The notes under the pieces are model-generated. The model searched no databases. It was not told where the DNA came from and saw only the letters and a program-made list of their open reading frames with translations. Both the position numbers and the translations under genes were made by a program. Shown piece by piece: positions 26,273 to 35,284 of a DNA stretch of 64,000 nt. The stretch comes from Truepera sp965215315 (GTDB lineage Bacteria > Deinococcota > Deinococci > Deinococcales > Trueperaceae): NCBI GenBank assembly GCA_965215315.1, contig CBDCDB010000004.1, positions 62,001 through 126,000 on the forward strand, read 5' to 3'. Position 1 is the stretch's first letter, and every line of letters starts with the position of its first letter.

Positions 26273-26836
26273 TTAGACATCATCTGAGGTGTAGGGCGAA
26301 CTAAAACCGAACCGCACCTGCGCCCCCTCGAGCAGTTCCTGAACAACGACCGTTCGGTCGAAAGCAGGCTTAAGCCGCTGTCCCTGCAGCTCGAGCCGAG
26401 CGAACACCGTAGGTCTCCCCCGTCCACCCGCATTATCCTCAACAACAAGGGTGATGGGATTTTTCAGATCATCCACCTCGAGCTCGAGCAGCCCCGCCAG
26501 CAAGCTTCTGCTGAAGTTAGTCTCGAGTCCACTTTGAATGATGTATTCCCGGTCGGCGTGAACTTGTACCATGAGTTTGGGTACGACTTCACCCGTCGCG
26601 TCGTCGCGCCGCTCGAACCGCCAGACGTTAACCAGGTAGCCGGTCAGGTCGCGCTCACTGATCGGGACGTTCTCCTGGGCCGCCTTGTCCCGGCTGTACC
26701 AGAGGCTCTCGGGCGAATGTTTGACGAACACATACACCGGCTGCGCCTTTTTACCAAACCCCAGCGGTTGCGAGGTCTCGAGCACTCTACGAATCGCCTG
26801 CAATTCACGGATCATCCGTTCGCCTACCTCGCTCAC
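26273..26836 (-). CDS. Unknown protein, second gene of a two-gene operon
   Basis: Protein of 187 residues that I do not recognise. It has no signal peptide or membrane segment. The N-terminus is charged and helical (ERMIRELQAIRRVLET), followed by what looks like alternating beta-strands (PVYVFVKHS, LVNVWRFERRD, KLMVQVHADREYI, PITLVVEDN). GTG 26836 overlaps the stop of the upstream gene (GTGA), so both are made together. The composition suggests a small cytoplasmic beta-domain protein; a DNA-binding role in the plasmid is one possibility, without direct evidence. Confidence 0.7.
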   Translation of the reverse strand: MSEVGERMIRELQAIRRVLETSQPLGFGKKAQPVYVFVKHSPESLWYSRDKAAQENVPISERDLTGYLVNVWRFERRDDATGEVVPKLMVQVHADREYIIQSGLETNFSRSLLAGLLELEVDDLKNPITLVVEDNAGGRGRPTVFARLELQGQRLKPAFDRTVVVQELLEGAQVRFGFSSPYTSDDV

Positions 26837-27594
26837 GCTTTCGCCCCCTGCCAGTCACTTTCAAAGTAGATTTGCGTCCTGCCAAACGCGAACAAAGGTT
26901 CGAGGTCGCGCTTATCGCTCCGCACCCGTCTTACCTCACGAGGCGGCCTCATCCCGATGGACTCACCCACTAAAATCAGCCCATGTTTCCGACACCTGAC
27001 TTGTCTGGGCTCGGCGTCACCCTGGTAGATATAGGGATTAAACCGTTGTGGCTGCCAGACCCTGACCCGGTAGGGTTGCTCGGGTGCGCCTAACACCGTG
27101 TCTTTAACCTTTTCGATAGCCTCGACTTCAGCTCCTAACCGCCGCGTACCTTCGTCGTACGCTCCTCCATACCGCTGGAACTCACCTAGATTCTTCCGGG
27201 TGGTTTTAAGGGCGGTCTCGAGGATGGCCAGCACGGCCTTCTTCTCTTTAGGAGAACTCCGGTAGCCGCCACTCTCCCCTAGCTGGACATAGCTCACCCC
27301 TTCGATTACCTGCGGTAACAGCAGCTCTCTAGGTACCCGTCCTAAACCCAGCTCTGTTACGGCTCGCTGCTGCACCGCTCCGAGTTCAGCTAGAGACCCA
27401 CGGTAAGGCTCCAACTCACCTACCCGGTAGATCGCCCAGGCGTAGTCGTTACGCGCCCCGTCACCACGTAACACGTGCCGCTGGTCGGTTAGCCAGATCA
27501 CCCCCGGCAACGCCCCCAGCTCTGTCAGCAGCGTCCCTAGTACCCGGTGAAAATGGGCGTAGGTCCTATCGGTTCGGCTCTCTACTCCTTCCAT
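26833..27594 (-). CDS. Unknown protein, first gene of a two-gene operon
   Basis: Protein of 253 residues, soluble, without recognisable domains. ATG 27594 is preferred: GAGAGG lies 8 nt upstream, while the GTG at 27603 touches it. The middle is helical and charged (KKAVLAILETALKTTRKNLG, RRLGAEVEAIEKVKDTVLG). The ends are beta-rich, with QVRCRKHGLILVGES holding a lone Cys near the C-terminus. The partner gene overlaps by four bases. A 157-bp inverted-repeat element ends 24 bp upstream and probably contains or shapes the promoter. Confidence 0.7.
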   Translation of the reverse strand: MEGVESRTDRTYAHFHRVLGTLLTELGALPGVIWLTDQRHVLRGDGARNDYAWAIYRVGELEPYRGSLAELGAVQQRAVTELGLGRVPRELLLPQVIEGVSYVQLGESGGYRSSPKEKKAVLAILETALKTTRKNLGEFQRYGGAYDEGTRRLGAEVEAIEKVKDTVLGAPEQPYRVRVWQPQRFNPYIYQGDAEPRQVRCRKHGLILVGESIGMRPPREVRRVRSDKRDLEPLFAFGRTQIYFESDWQGAKA

Positions 27595-27617
27595 ACTAAT
27601 CACCTCTCAAATAACTA

Positions 27618-27774
27618 TACACTTTATTAAAACGTACAGCCACTGGCGTTCTCTAGTTTCTGTTTTCATTTTCTCCCCTCAGGTCTGGTTTTCCCATTGG
27701 TAGACCGGATAGGGAAAGCTTGCGGTACTATGAAAGATACAGTAGGATGGGGTTGTACGTTTTAATAAAGTGTA
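27618..27774. repeat. 157-bp inverted-repeat element (MITE-like)
   Basis: A 24-bp terminal repeat (27618-27641, starting TACACTTTATTAAAACGTAC) recurs inverted at 27751-27774 with one mismatch, around a 109-bp core. The core itself contains shorter complementary pieces such as TTTCCC and GGGAAA. It looks like a miniature inverted-repeat transposable element, or an operator/promoter unit for the downstream unknown operon. Confidence 0.7.
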
Positions 27775-27984
27775 CATTGTGGCTAGTTGAGCATTTCGTT
27801 AGGCGTCGTGGGGCTTGTCTTAGTAGGGGCAGATGTGCCGATTTCGTAGGCCGATGGGGTCAGGTAGGGGCGGAGTGACAAGATCGAGTTGACGCCGTTC
27901 ATTGCGTTAGGACCGCTCGAGGTTGCGTCAACTTATTTTGGGTGGAGCAGCGTTGGGGTCTGCAAATACTCTGCCAGCGTTGGT

Positions 27985-28320
27985 TCGCTAGACTTTTTTA
28001 TCAGCCGAGGTCCGCCCCAACACCCTCGCTCGGACAACGGTCCCGATTTCTGTGCTGAAGCCGTCAAAAGGTGGCTCAACCGTCTCAACGTCAACACCCT
28101 CTTTATCCAGGCAGCCCCTAGGAAAACCCCTACACCGAATCGTTTAACGGCAAACTGCGGGATGGACTCTCGAACGGCGAAGTTTTCAGCACCCTCAAGG
28201 GAGCTCAGGTGCTTACCGGCAGCTGGTGGGTGGGATCACTGTAATCGCTACCGCCCTCACAGCTCCCTCGGCTATCGCCCACCTCACCTGCTCCTGAGGC
28301 ATGGCTGGTTTCCGCCCCTC
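27985..28320 (+). pseudogene. IS3-type OrfB C-terminal remnant
   Basis: Reads HPRSDNGPDFCAEAVKRWL (second Asp of the DDE core), then after a frame change YTESFNGKLRDGLSNGEVF (the Glu region), then after another RYRPHSSLGYRPP. It is the end of an IS3-family transposase of the IS51/IS407 type with at least two frameshifts. The 27775-27984 stretch before it shows no gene. Confidence 0.7.
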
Positions 28321-28384
28321 GACCTTCTCGGAGTGCTTTTCCCTTACAATGAACTTGGTCCTTCTATTTGGGTCAGGTCAACTT

Positions 28385-29836
28385 TTAGGGGAGCGCAGCC
28401 GCACGTTTACGCCACACCGTCCAGTCGGTCATTTCGCGCGCTCGTCTAGTAGGGCTCCACTTGGGTACGAAAGCCTCCTGAGGGTAGAGCTGCGTACGGA
28501 CTCCTTCCCAGGTTAATACGCCTGCCGCTACCCCGGCCAGCAGGGCTACCCCTAATGCGGTGGCCTCGCTCGAGCGGGCCCGCTCTACCCTGAGTCCGGT
28601 GAGGTCGGCTTGCCGCTGCAGCAGGTAGTCGTTGCGCGATAGGCCGCCGTCTACCCGAAGACAGCGCAGCTCGGGCAGCGCGTCCCCCATCACGCCGGTG
28701 ATGTCGGCGACCGCCAGGGCGACGCTGTCGAGTACCGCCCTTACCAGATCGGCAGGGGTCGTACTTTCGGTGAGACCGGAAAAGACACCTTTGGCCTCCG
28801 GCTGCCACCAGGGTGCGCCCAGCCCACCAAACGCGGGCAAAAAGCGGACGTTGCCCCCGGCTTCGGTGGCCATTCGGGAAGCCTGCGCGGTGTCGGTCAG
28901 AAGCCCCATCCGCTCGAGCCAGCGGATCGCCGTCCCCGCCGTAAACACCCCACCGTCGAGTACAAACGAGCGGCTGCCCGCCTCGCTCAGGCCGACCGAA
29001 CAGAGCAGGCCCGGCACCCGCTCGGCTACCGGCCCACGTTGCGCCAGCACAAATGCGCCGGTACCGTACGTGACTTTGACCTCCCCCGGTTCCAGACAAC
29101 CGCACCCCAAAAGCGCCGCGACTTGATCGACCAAGCCCGCGTACCAGGGCAGCGCACCGCCCCAGGCGGGATGCGACAGCGTCCCCCGGTAGGCCGCGCC
29201 CGGTTTGATCTGCGGTAGCCAGGCAGCTTCGACGCCGAACTGTTCCCGCAAAAAGGGAGACCACGTATCTGCGGCAAGGCTGTAGAGCTGGGTTCTAGAG
29301 GCGGTACTCGGGTCGGTCAGATTGAGCGCACCTAGCCTCACGCCCAGCCAAGCGTCCAGGGTACCCAGCCGTAAGGTTCCGGCCTGGGCTGCTGTTTGCA
29401 CAGCATCATCGTGCTCGAGCAACCAGCGCAGTTTTGGAGCCGAAAAGTAGGTGCTGAGGTGGAGGCCGCTTTCGCGCGTTATAGCTTCGCCTTGACCGAG
29501 CGCCGCAAGCGCGTCGACCTGGCCTTGAGCGCGAGCGTCAGACCAGACCAGCACCGGGGTGAGCGGGACGCCGCTCGCTGCGTCCCAGGCAAGTACCGAC
29601 TCCCCCTGGTTGGCAAGTCCGGCGGCCTGCACCCGCGTCGGCCCGCCGAGGGAATCCAGCACCTCAGCGACTGCCTCAACCACCGTCATCAGCACCTTGT
29701 CAGGATCCTGTTCGACCCAACCGGGTTGGGTCGAACTGCTCTCGAGTGGTCGGTACGCCTGCGCTACAACCTCGCCGCCCGTGTCGAGCGCCAAACAGGT
29801 AGTGCCGCTCGTACCCTGATCAATCCCTAAGAGCAT
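28385..29836 (-). CDS. FGGY-family kinase, glycerol-kinase-like
   Basis: Sugar/polyol kinase of about 483 residues. The N-terminal domain has the phosphate loop GIDQGTSGTTCLALD, the conserved QPGWVEQDP and NQGESVLAWD. The C-terminal ATP domain has GTGAFVLAQ, FLPAFGGLGAPWW and LRVDGGLSRNDYLLQ. Closest in pattern to GlpK, but other polyols are possible substrates. I chose ATG 29836; an upstream TTG at 29851 is unlikely. It overlaps the end of the oxidoreductase gene by 17 bases and is last in the leftward eight-gene operon. Confidence 0.88.
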   Translation of the reverse strand: MLLGIDQGTSGTTCLALDTGGEVVAQAYRPLESSSTQPGWVEQDPDKVLMTVVEAVAEVLDSLGGPTRVQAAGLANQGESVLAWDAASGVPLTPVLVWSDARAQGQVDALAALGQGEAITRESGLHLSTYFSAPKLRWLLEHDDAVQTAAQAGTLRLGTLDAWLGVRLGALNLTDPSTASRTQLYSLAADTWSPFLREQFGVEAAWLPQIKPGAAYRGTLSHPAWGGALPWYAGLVDQVAALLGCGCLEPGEVKVTYGTGAFVLAQRGPVAERVPGLLCSVGLSEAGSRSFVLDGGVFTAGTAIRWLERMGLLTDTAQASRMATEAGGNVRFLPAFGGLGAPWWQPEAKGVFSGLTESTTPADLVRAVLDSVALAVADITGVMGDALPELRCLRVDGGLSRNDYLLQRQADLTGLRVERARSSEATALGVALLAGVAAGVLTWEGVRTQLYPQEAFVPKWSPTRRAREMTDWTVWRKRAAALP

Positions 29837-31037
29837 GGTCGGTTCCAGCAAGGGGGTCGTGAACGCCGCGCAGCGCGTTCAGGCGTTCCCACCACGGCTG
29901 TGGGATGTTCTGCGAGATACTCTGCGGGGGCGTCTGGAGGGGACGCGGCGGGCGCGCAGGCAGACCGTGAGCCGTAAGTTGCTCGAGCGCCCAACTCGAC
30001 AACCCCAAGCAGGCAGAGAGCCCAGTCGAGCGGATTCCTGCCAGATGCAGAAGCCCCGGTAGCTGCTCGGAAAACCGGCACAGGTAGTTGTGCGGTGTAC
30101 CCGCCGGGCGCAGCCCCGCCCAAGCGCTGACGACCGGCACCCCACGCAGCGCCGGAAGCGCTGCGACCGCCTGGTGGCGAAGGTCCGCCAACGCCGCCGG
30201 ACGCGGCTTCCAGTCACGTTTATCGTGTTGATCCTCGGCGGTGGGCCCGGCGCAGAGATGGTCATACAGCGTCGGAAACACCAGCACGCCCTTGGTAAAG
30301 CTGTTAGGTAGCGGCAACAAGATGTGCCGGGCAAGCGCTGCGCTACCCCGCTCAAAAACAATAAATTCGCCTCGGCGGGGAGTAATCTCGAACTCGCGGG
30401 TCAGCTCGTCGGCAAAGAGTCCGGCACAGTTGACTACGAATGAACTTTGAAGCTCACCTCTGTGAGTCTCGAGGCGCAGGCCGTCCGCGTGTGCCCCGAG
30501 ACCCATGACCGTACATCCGAGTTGCACCTCGATCCCGTAAAGAAGCCGCGTGATCACCTCGAGAGGGTCGGTGATAGCCTCGCCGGGGATATGTAAGGCG
30601 GCGTCGGCGCTTATGCCGGGCTCAAGCCGCCGCACCGCCTCGCGGCCCAAAAGATGCACCTCGGCCCCGTTTTGCGCCGCCCCGTCCTCTAGGCGCTCGA
30701 GTGCTGTTACCTCGTTCCCGTGGGCTAGAAGCAGTGCCCCAGGCGTACGAAAGGGAATTCCCAGCGTCCCGAAAACCTCCCGCCAGCGCCCCGACTGGCG
30801 CAAGATCATGGCGGTCTCGAAGGTGCCCGGCGGACTGTCGAAACCGGTATGTAAAACCCCTGAGTTCGAGCGGCTCGCCCCTGCCCCGAGTTCGCTCTCA
30901 GCTTCACACACGACGACGCGGTGCCCCGCTCGGTGCAGCTCGAAGGCCACTGCCGCGCCGACGAGACCCGCGCCAATCACCACTACATCGACCGTTTTCA
31001 CCCTTTTCCCGTCTTCAACAAGGGGCTTAGTACTCAC
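29820..31037 (-). CDS. FAD-dependent oxidoreductase, GlpA/LhgO-like
   Basis: DAO-family flavoprotein of 405 residues. The Rossmann FAD-binding motif is DVVVIGAGLVGAAVAFELHR, with a second contact VVCEAESELGAGASRSNSG. The C-terminal FAD region is GIRSTGLSACLGLSSWALEQ. Motifs fit both glycerol-3-phosphate dehydrogenase and L-2-hydroxyglutarate oxidase; next to a glycerol-kinase-like gene the first is attractive, and the 2-hydroxyacid alternative stays open. GTG 31037 overlaps the stop of the third SnoaL-like gene (GTGA). Confidence 0.85.
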   Translation of the reverse strand: MSTKPLVEDGKRVKTVDVVVIGAGLVGAAVAFELHRAGHRVVVCEAESELGAGASRSNSGVLHTGFDSPPGTFETAMILRQSGRWREVFGTLGIPFRTPGALLLAHGNEVTALERLEDGAAQNGAEVHLLGREAVRRLEPGISADAALHIPGEAITDPLEVITRLLYGIEVQLGCTVMGLGAHADGLRLETHRGELQSSFVVNCAGLFADELTREFEITPRRGEFIVFERGSAALARHILLPLPNSFTKGVLVFPTLYDHLCAGPTAEDQHDKRDWKPRPAALADLRHQAVAALPALRGVPVVSAWAGLRPAGTPHNYLCRFSEQLPGLLHLAGIRSTGLSACLGLSSWALEQLTAHGLPARPPRPLQTPPQSISQNIPQPWWERLNALRGVHDPLAGTDHALRD

Positions 31038-32113
31038 ACTCTCGGGCTCTGTAACTGTTTGAGGAGAGCAATTTCGTCATAAAGGAGCCACTCACGCGTA
31101 ATCTTGTCGTTTTCGACTTCGCTGTGGGTGACGCCCATCAATTTGACCCGTTTGCCGGTCGGACGACCGTACCAGCCGGGACCGGTATGGGTGCCGACCA
31201 GTGTCCAGCGCGTCGCAACCCGGGAACCCTTCTCCCCATGTTGTAACGAACTGAGATGATCGACTTGCAAAAAAGCGTCAGGAAAGGCAGCTAAAAGTGC
31301 GGTGATGTTATGGCGGTAAGCTCCCAAACCGTACAAGATCCGGTTGCCGCTGGTGTAACAGACGAGGTTAGCTGCGTAGTAAGTGTCTATATGGTTGAGC
31401 AAACGCCAGTTCCAGATTTCGTGCGTGCTGCGGCGCAAGAGTGCTTCGCACGCCAGATCGCCTTGTTCGGTAACTTCAAGGGGTGGCGGTTCTTGTCCGC
31501 GCCGGTGTTCAACGTCGCCGAAACCCTCCGGAGGGATAACCCCGGCGTCTGCCTCGGCTTGCGCGAGTTGCTTCGCCCAACCACGTAGGTTTAGTCCCAA
31601 GCTGCGGACGATCGCCAGACCGTCAAACACAAGCCACTCTTCGACGATTTTATTTTCCAAGACGCGGCAGTCTGCGATGACGTAATACCTTGTCAGACGG
31701 CCTGTCGGCGGGCCGTACACCGAATAGCCGGTGTTGCGGGAAACATTGAGGACGCGGTGCGACGAGTGAAAGCCGTTCTCCTCATCCCCTGACCAGATTA
31801 CGTCGTCGGCGTAAGCTTTGGCGTTGGGAAACGCCGCCTGACGTTGGAGCGTGTCTTCGATCATCGCGTCGCGCCCGTAGGTCATACCGTCCGATGAGTG
31901 AACGCGGGCGTTATGTGAATAGTGCGTGTAGATTAGACCGATGCCGCCGCCCTCCCAGATGTCGTGGGTACATTTGACGATGTAGTGAACAATATCTATA
32001 TACTCGTCTTGAAAGCCGCGCAGCGCCTGGCGCCTGCCCCCTTCGGGATGGAGGAGCTGACTAATGTCGTGGTAGGGCACCTCGAGCGGTGCGTGTTTGG
32101 GTTCAACTGCCAT
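31034..32113 (-). CDS. Tandem SnoaL/NTF2-like protein C
   Basis: 359 residues with two NTF2-like (SnoaL) repeats: about 35-170 (WEGGGIGLIYTHYSHNARVH, YGRDAMIEDTLQRQAAFPNA) and about 225-355 (STHEIWNWRLLNHIDTYYA, AYRHNITALLAAFPDA, GVTHSEVENDKITREWLLYD). SnoaL folds serve as cyclases, hydrolases or isomerases, or as ligand-binding domains. No signal peptide, so it is cytoplasmic. AGGAAA precedes ATG 32113. The first 458 coding bases are identical to gene A (33198-34301); the rest is clearly diverged except the last 82. Function in the catabolic operon is unknown. Confidence 0.82.
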   Translation of the reverse strand: MAVEPKHAPLEVPYHDISQLLHPEGGRRQALRGFQDEYIDIVHYIVKCTHDIWEGGGIGLIYTHYSHNARVHSSDGMTYGRDAMIEDTLQRQAAFPNAKAYADDVIWSGDEENGFHSSHRVLNVSRNTGYSVYGPPTGRLTRYYVIADCRVLENKIVEEWLVFDGLAIVRSLGLNLRGWAKQLAQAEADAGVIPPEGFGDVEHRRGQEPPPLEVTEQGDLACEALLRRSTHEIWNWRLLNHIDTYYAANLVCYTSGNRILYGLGAYRHNITALLAAFPDAFLQVDHLSSLQHGEKGSRVATRWTLVGTHTGPGWYGRPTGKRVKLMGVTHSEVENDKITREWLLYDEIALLKQLQSPRV

Positions 32114-32115
32114 AC

Positions 32116-33153
32116 TTATGTTTCCTCTCGCGCTTCAGTAGAGAATGAATTTTCGGACGTTGTTTCCAAAGCTTTTTCGGGCAGGTAGAGTTGCGTGAGC
32201 AGAGCCAACTCATCGAATAAGGTTTTTTCTTCGATAAATCGTCCCTTACGCAGGCGGTGATGCGTGACGCCCAAGAGGTTGACGCTCCGGCCTGTAGGGA
32301 CGCCGTAACCGGGGCCGCCGTGCGTGCCGATAAAACGCCAGCGAACGGCTACGTGTGTTTCTAGGGTTGTTTCGGACGCTGCTTCTGAACCTGTTTCTAA
32401 AACTGTAATGCGCTCGAGCTGCACTGCGGCGTCGGGAAAAGCGGCTAGTAAACCGAGGACATAGGCCGCAAAGCTGCCCGAGAGGTGAAACCGTCTTCCG
32501 GAAGGGCCGAAAAATCGGTAATTCGGGGCGCAAATCTGTGCGATGCGGTCTAGGCGGCGGCGGTTCCAGACCTCATGCCAGAACCAGCGCACTAAGGCTT
32601 CGGCGTCGCCCCCTGCGGGTTGGGACAACGCATTCGGCGGCAGCTGACCGTTTGACTGTATACCGAGTTCTGGCAGCGTAGCTGTGTAACCAGCCGAGCG
32701 TATAGAGGCGGCTTCACGAGAGCTAAAGCCTAGCTGCTTGGCGAGCAGCAGCCCGTCTTGAACTTCCCACATTTCAACAACACGGCCTTCACGCATCTGT
32801 AAATTGGTAACGACAGGATAACAAACGCACCTTGAGGTCGGCCCCCCGAAGCTGCTGTAGCCGGTATTATGGGCGACCCGAGTCGCCCAATGTGAAACAT
32901 ACTCACCACGGTCGTCCCGGATAGTCTGTTCGCCCCGCAAACGGAGGTCGGGAAACGCTGCAAGGTACTGCACCGTGCTCGTCACCACTTCATCACGACC
33001 GTAGTGTTCCCCGAGAAAGGTGTGAGTTCTCACGTTATGCAGATAGTAATCGTAAATAAGCCCCACCGCTTTTTGCTCCCAAACAAGGTGGTATCGCTGC
33101 AAGGCATCCTCGACAGCTTTAGGCACTGCCTGAGCGATATTGCGCCTACCCAC
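32116..33153 (-). CDS. Tandem SnoaL/NTF2-like protein B
   Basis: 345 residues and the most diverged of the three paralogues. First repeat: WEQKAVGLIYDYYLHNVRTH, HYGRDEVVTSTVQYLAAFPD, NTGYSSFGGPTSR. Second: FWHEVWNRRRLDRIAQICA, LGLLAAFPDAAVQLERI, GVTHHRLRKGRFIEE. Start GTG 33153 lacks a clear ribosome site, so a later start is possible. It sits between genes A and C, two bases before C, so all three are co-transcribed. Retaining three versions suggests that they act on different intermediates or form a heteromer. Confidence 0.78.
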   Translation of the reverse strand: MGRRNIAQAVPKAVEDALQRYHLVWEQKAVGLIYDYYLHNVRTHTFLGEHYGRDEVVTSTVQYLAAFPDLRLRGEQTIRDDRGEYVSHWATRVAHNTGYSSFGGPTSRCVCYPVVTNLQMREGRVVEMWEVQDGLLLAKQLGFSSREAASIRSAGYTATLPELGIQSNGQLPPNALSQPAGGDAEALVRWFWHEVWNRRRLDRIAQICAPNYRFFGPSGRRFHLSGSFAAYVLGLLAAFPDAAVQLERITVLETGSEAASETTLETHVAVRWRFIGTHGGPGYGVPTGRSVNLLGVTHHRLRKGRFIEEKTLFDELALLTQLYLPEKALETTSENSFSTEAREET

Positions 33154-33197
33154 GTTGAGCTAGCTGGCTTTCAAGAGACAACACAAGCAACACAAAC

Positions 33198-34301
33198 TCA
33201 TGCCAGCGCAGGGCTCTGTAACTGTTTGAGGAGAGCAATTTCGTCATAAAGGAGCCACTCACGCGTAATCTTGTCGTTTTCGACTTCGCTGTGAGTGATG
33301 CCCAGTAGCCGAATCCGTTTGCCGGTAGGACGACCGTACCAGCCGGGACCGGTATGGGTTCCAGTAAGCGTCCACCGTGTAGCGACGCGGTAGCCCTTCT
33401 CGCCATTTGGTAGCGCACAGCTATGGTCAACTTGGATAAGTGCGTCGGGAAAAGCTGCAAGTAGCGCCGTGATGTTGTGGCGGTAAGCTCCCAGACCGTA
33501 CAAGATCCGGTTGCCCGTGGTGTAGCAAACGAGATTCGGAGCGTAGTAGGTATCCACCTGATTGAGCAGTCGCCAGTTCCAAATTTCGTGCGTACTGCAG
33601 CGAATCAACGCTTCGGCGTCGGTTTCGCCTAGTTCGGTGGGCTCGAGTAGCGGAGGTTCCTGACCACGGCGGTGCTCGACATCGCCGAAACTTTCAGAGG
33701 GGATAAATCCGGCATCAACCTCGGCTTGGGCGAGTGTCTTAGCCCAGGCGTGCGGATCGAGCCCGAGACCGCGAACAACAGCGAGTCCATCATAGACGAG
33801 CCACTCTTCGACGATTTTATTTTCCAAGACGCGGCAGTCTGCGATGACGTAATACCTTGTCAGACGGCCTGTCGGCGGGCCGTACACCGAATAGCCGGTG
33901 TTGCGGGAAACATTGAGGACGCGGTGCGACGAGTGAAAGCCGTTCTCCTCATCCCCTGACCAGATTACGTCGTCGGCGTAAGCTTTGGCGTTGGGAAACG
34001 CCGCCTGACGTTGGAGCGTGTCTTCGATCATCGCGTCGCGCCCGTAGGTCATACCGTCCGATGAGTGAACGCGGGCGTTATGTGAATAGTGCGTGTAGAT
34101 TAGACCGATGCCGCCGCCCTCCCAGATGTCGTGGGTACATTTGACGATGTAGTGAACAATATCTATATACTCGTCTTGAAAGCCGCGCAGCGCCTGGCGC
34201 CTGCCCCCTTCGGGATGGAGGAGCTGACTAATGTCGTGGTAGGGCACCTCGAGCGGCGACAAGGTATCGGCCTGATTGGAAGGTTTATCGACTTCGGACA
34301 T
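33198..34301 (-). CDS. Tandem SnoaL/NTF2-like protein A
   Basis: 367 residues from ATG 34301, preceded by GAGGT; the frame is open back to 34325. Two SnoaL-like repeats as in protein C, with ENKIVEEWLVYDGLAVVRGL ending the first and ITHSEVENDKITREWLLYD the second. DNA 33799-34256 equals 31632-32089 base for base, while the middle and most of the 3' part differ by many substitutions. It lies directly downstream of the permease genes. Confidence 0.82.
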   Translation of the reverse strand: MSEVDKPSNQADTLSPLEVPYHDISQLLHPEGGRRQALRGFQDEYIDIVHYIVKCTHDIWEGGGIGLIYTHYSHNARVHSSDGMTYGRDAMIEDTLQRQAAFPNAKAYADDVIWSGDEENGFHSSHRVLNVSRNTGYSVYGPPTGRLTRYYVIADCRVLENKIVEEWLVYDGLAVVRGLGLDPHAWAKTLAQAEVDAGFIPSESFGDVEHRRGQEPPLLEPTELGETDAEALIRCSTHEIWNWRLLNQVDTYYAPNLVCYTTGNRILYGLGAYRHNITALLAAFPDALIQVDHSCALPNGEKGYRVATRWTLTGTHTGPGWYGRPTGKRIRLLGITHSEVENDKITREWLLYDEIALLKQLQSPALA

Positions 34302-34341
34302 AGTTGACCTCGAGCATAGGTTCAAAAGCGTGAGCTGTAGG

Positions 34342-35271
34342 CTACTTTACGGCCCCGGCAGTAATTCCGTTGACAAAATGGCGACGAATCAAAAACGATA
34401 GAGCGATTAAGGGCACCATAATCAGCACGCCGACTGCCGACATTTGTCCCCAGATCACACCGACAGCGCTGTTCATTTGGTTTAACCCAACCTGAATCAG
34501 CGTAACGCGCTGACCTCCAACGACGAGCGCAAAGATAAACTCGTTCCAGGTTGAGATAAATGCAAAGGCCGCCGACACGATAATTCCCGGCAAGATGAGC
34601 GGGAAGGTCACGTGCCGTAACACGCCGAGCGTGGTCGAGCCGTCTACACGGGCAGCCTCCTCGAGCTCGTTAGGTAGGGCGTCTACAAACCCTTTAAGCA
34701 GCCAAATAGCATAGGGCAGCGTAAACGACAGATTCAAGATAATCAGTGCCGCGTAGGTGTCGAGCATCGTATACCGCGCCAGATTGTCAAAAAAGGGCAC
34801 GCTCAGCCAGCTCTCCGGCAACCACCCGAAAGGGCGGCGAAACAGGTTATAAAAAGGTAAGAGCACGATTACCGGTGGCAAGAACTGCGTCGCCAACACC
34901 CAGACCAACAGCAAGTTGCTGCCGCGAAAGCGAAACCGTGAAAAGGCGTACGCGGCGATAAGGGCGACAGGCAGGGTGATCGCAATTGTAATCAGTGAGA
35001 CGACAATGCTGTCAACAAGCATCCCGCCTACTTTGTAGGTGTCTGAAAAGATGGTGCGAAAGTTAGCGAGCGTCGGTTTGAAAAAGATGTTAAGGGTAAA
35101 AGCGTCCCGCTGACCCTTGAAGGCCGTCATGGTTAACCAAAAGATAGGGAGCAGCACAAAAATCGCCACAGCGATCGTCGCCACCCAATCAAGCAGGGTG
35201 CTGAGACGAAAGCGTGAGGGTGTGCGTTTGGCAAGCGGCCTGACCTCGGCTTGGGATAGTTCAACAGCCAT
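34342..35271 (-). CDS. ABC sugar-type transporter permease (MalG-like)
   Basis: Inner-membrane permease of 309 residues with six predicted helices (first at about 26-48, FLLPIFWLTMTAF region). The EAA loop that docks the ATPase reads LPNELEEAARVDGSTTLGVL. Belongs to the carbohydrate uptake-1 family (MalG/UgpE). AGGAGG precedes ATG 35271 and overlaps the end of the upstream permease gene. No ATPase gene is in the operon, so it must use one encoded elsewhere. Confidence 0.92.
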   Translation of the reverse strand: MAVELSQAEVRPLAKRTPSRFRLSTLLDWVATIAVAIFVLLPIFWLTMTAFKGQRDAFTLNIFFKPTLANFRTIFSDTYKVGGMLVDSIVVSLITIAITLPVALIAAYAFSRFRFRGSNLLLVWVLATQFLPPVIVLLPFYNLFRRPFGWLPESWLSVPFFDNLARYTMLDTYAALIILNLSFTLPYAIWLLKGFVDALPNELEEAARVDGSTTLGVLRHVTFPLILPGIIVSAAFAFISTWNEFIFALVVGGQRVTLIQVGLNQMNSAVGVIWGQMSAVGVLIMVPLIALSFLIRRHFVNGITAGAVK

Positions 35272-35284
35272 TTGTACCTCCTAA

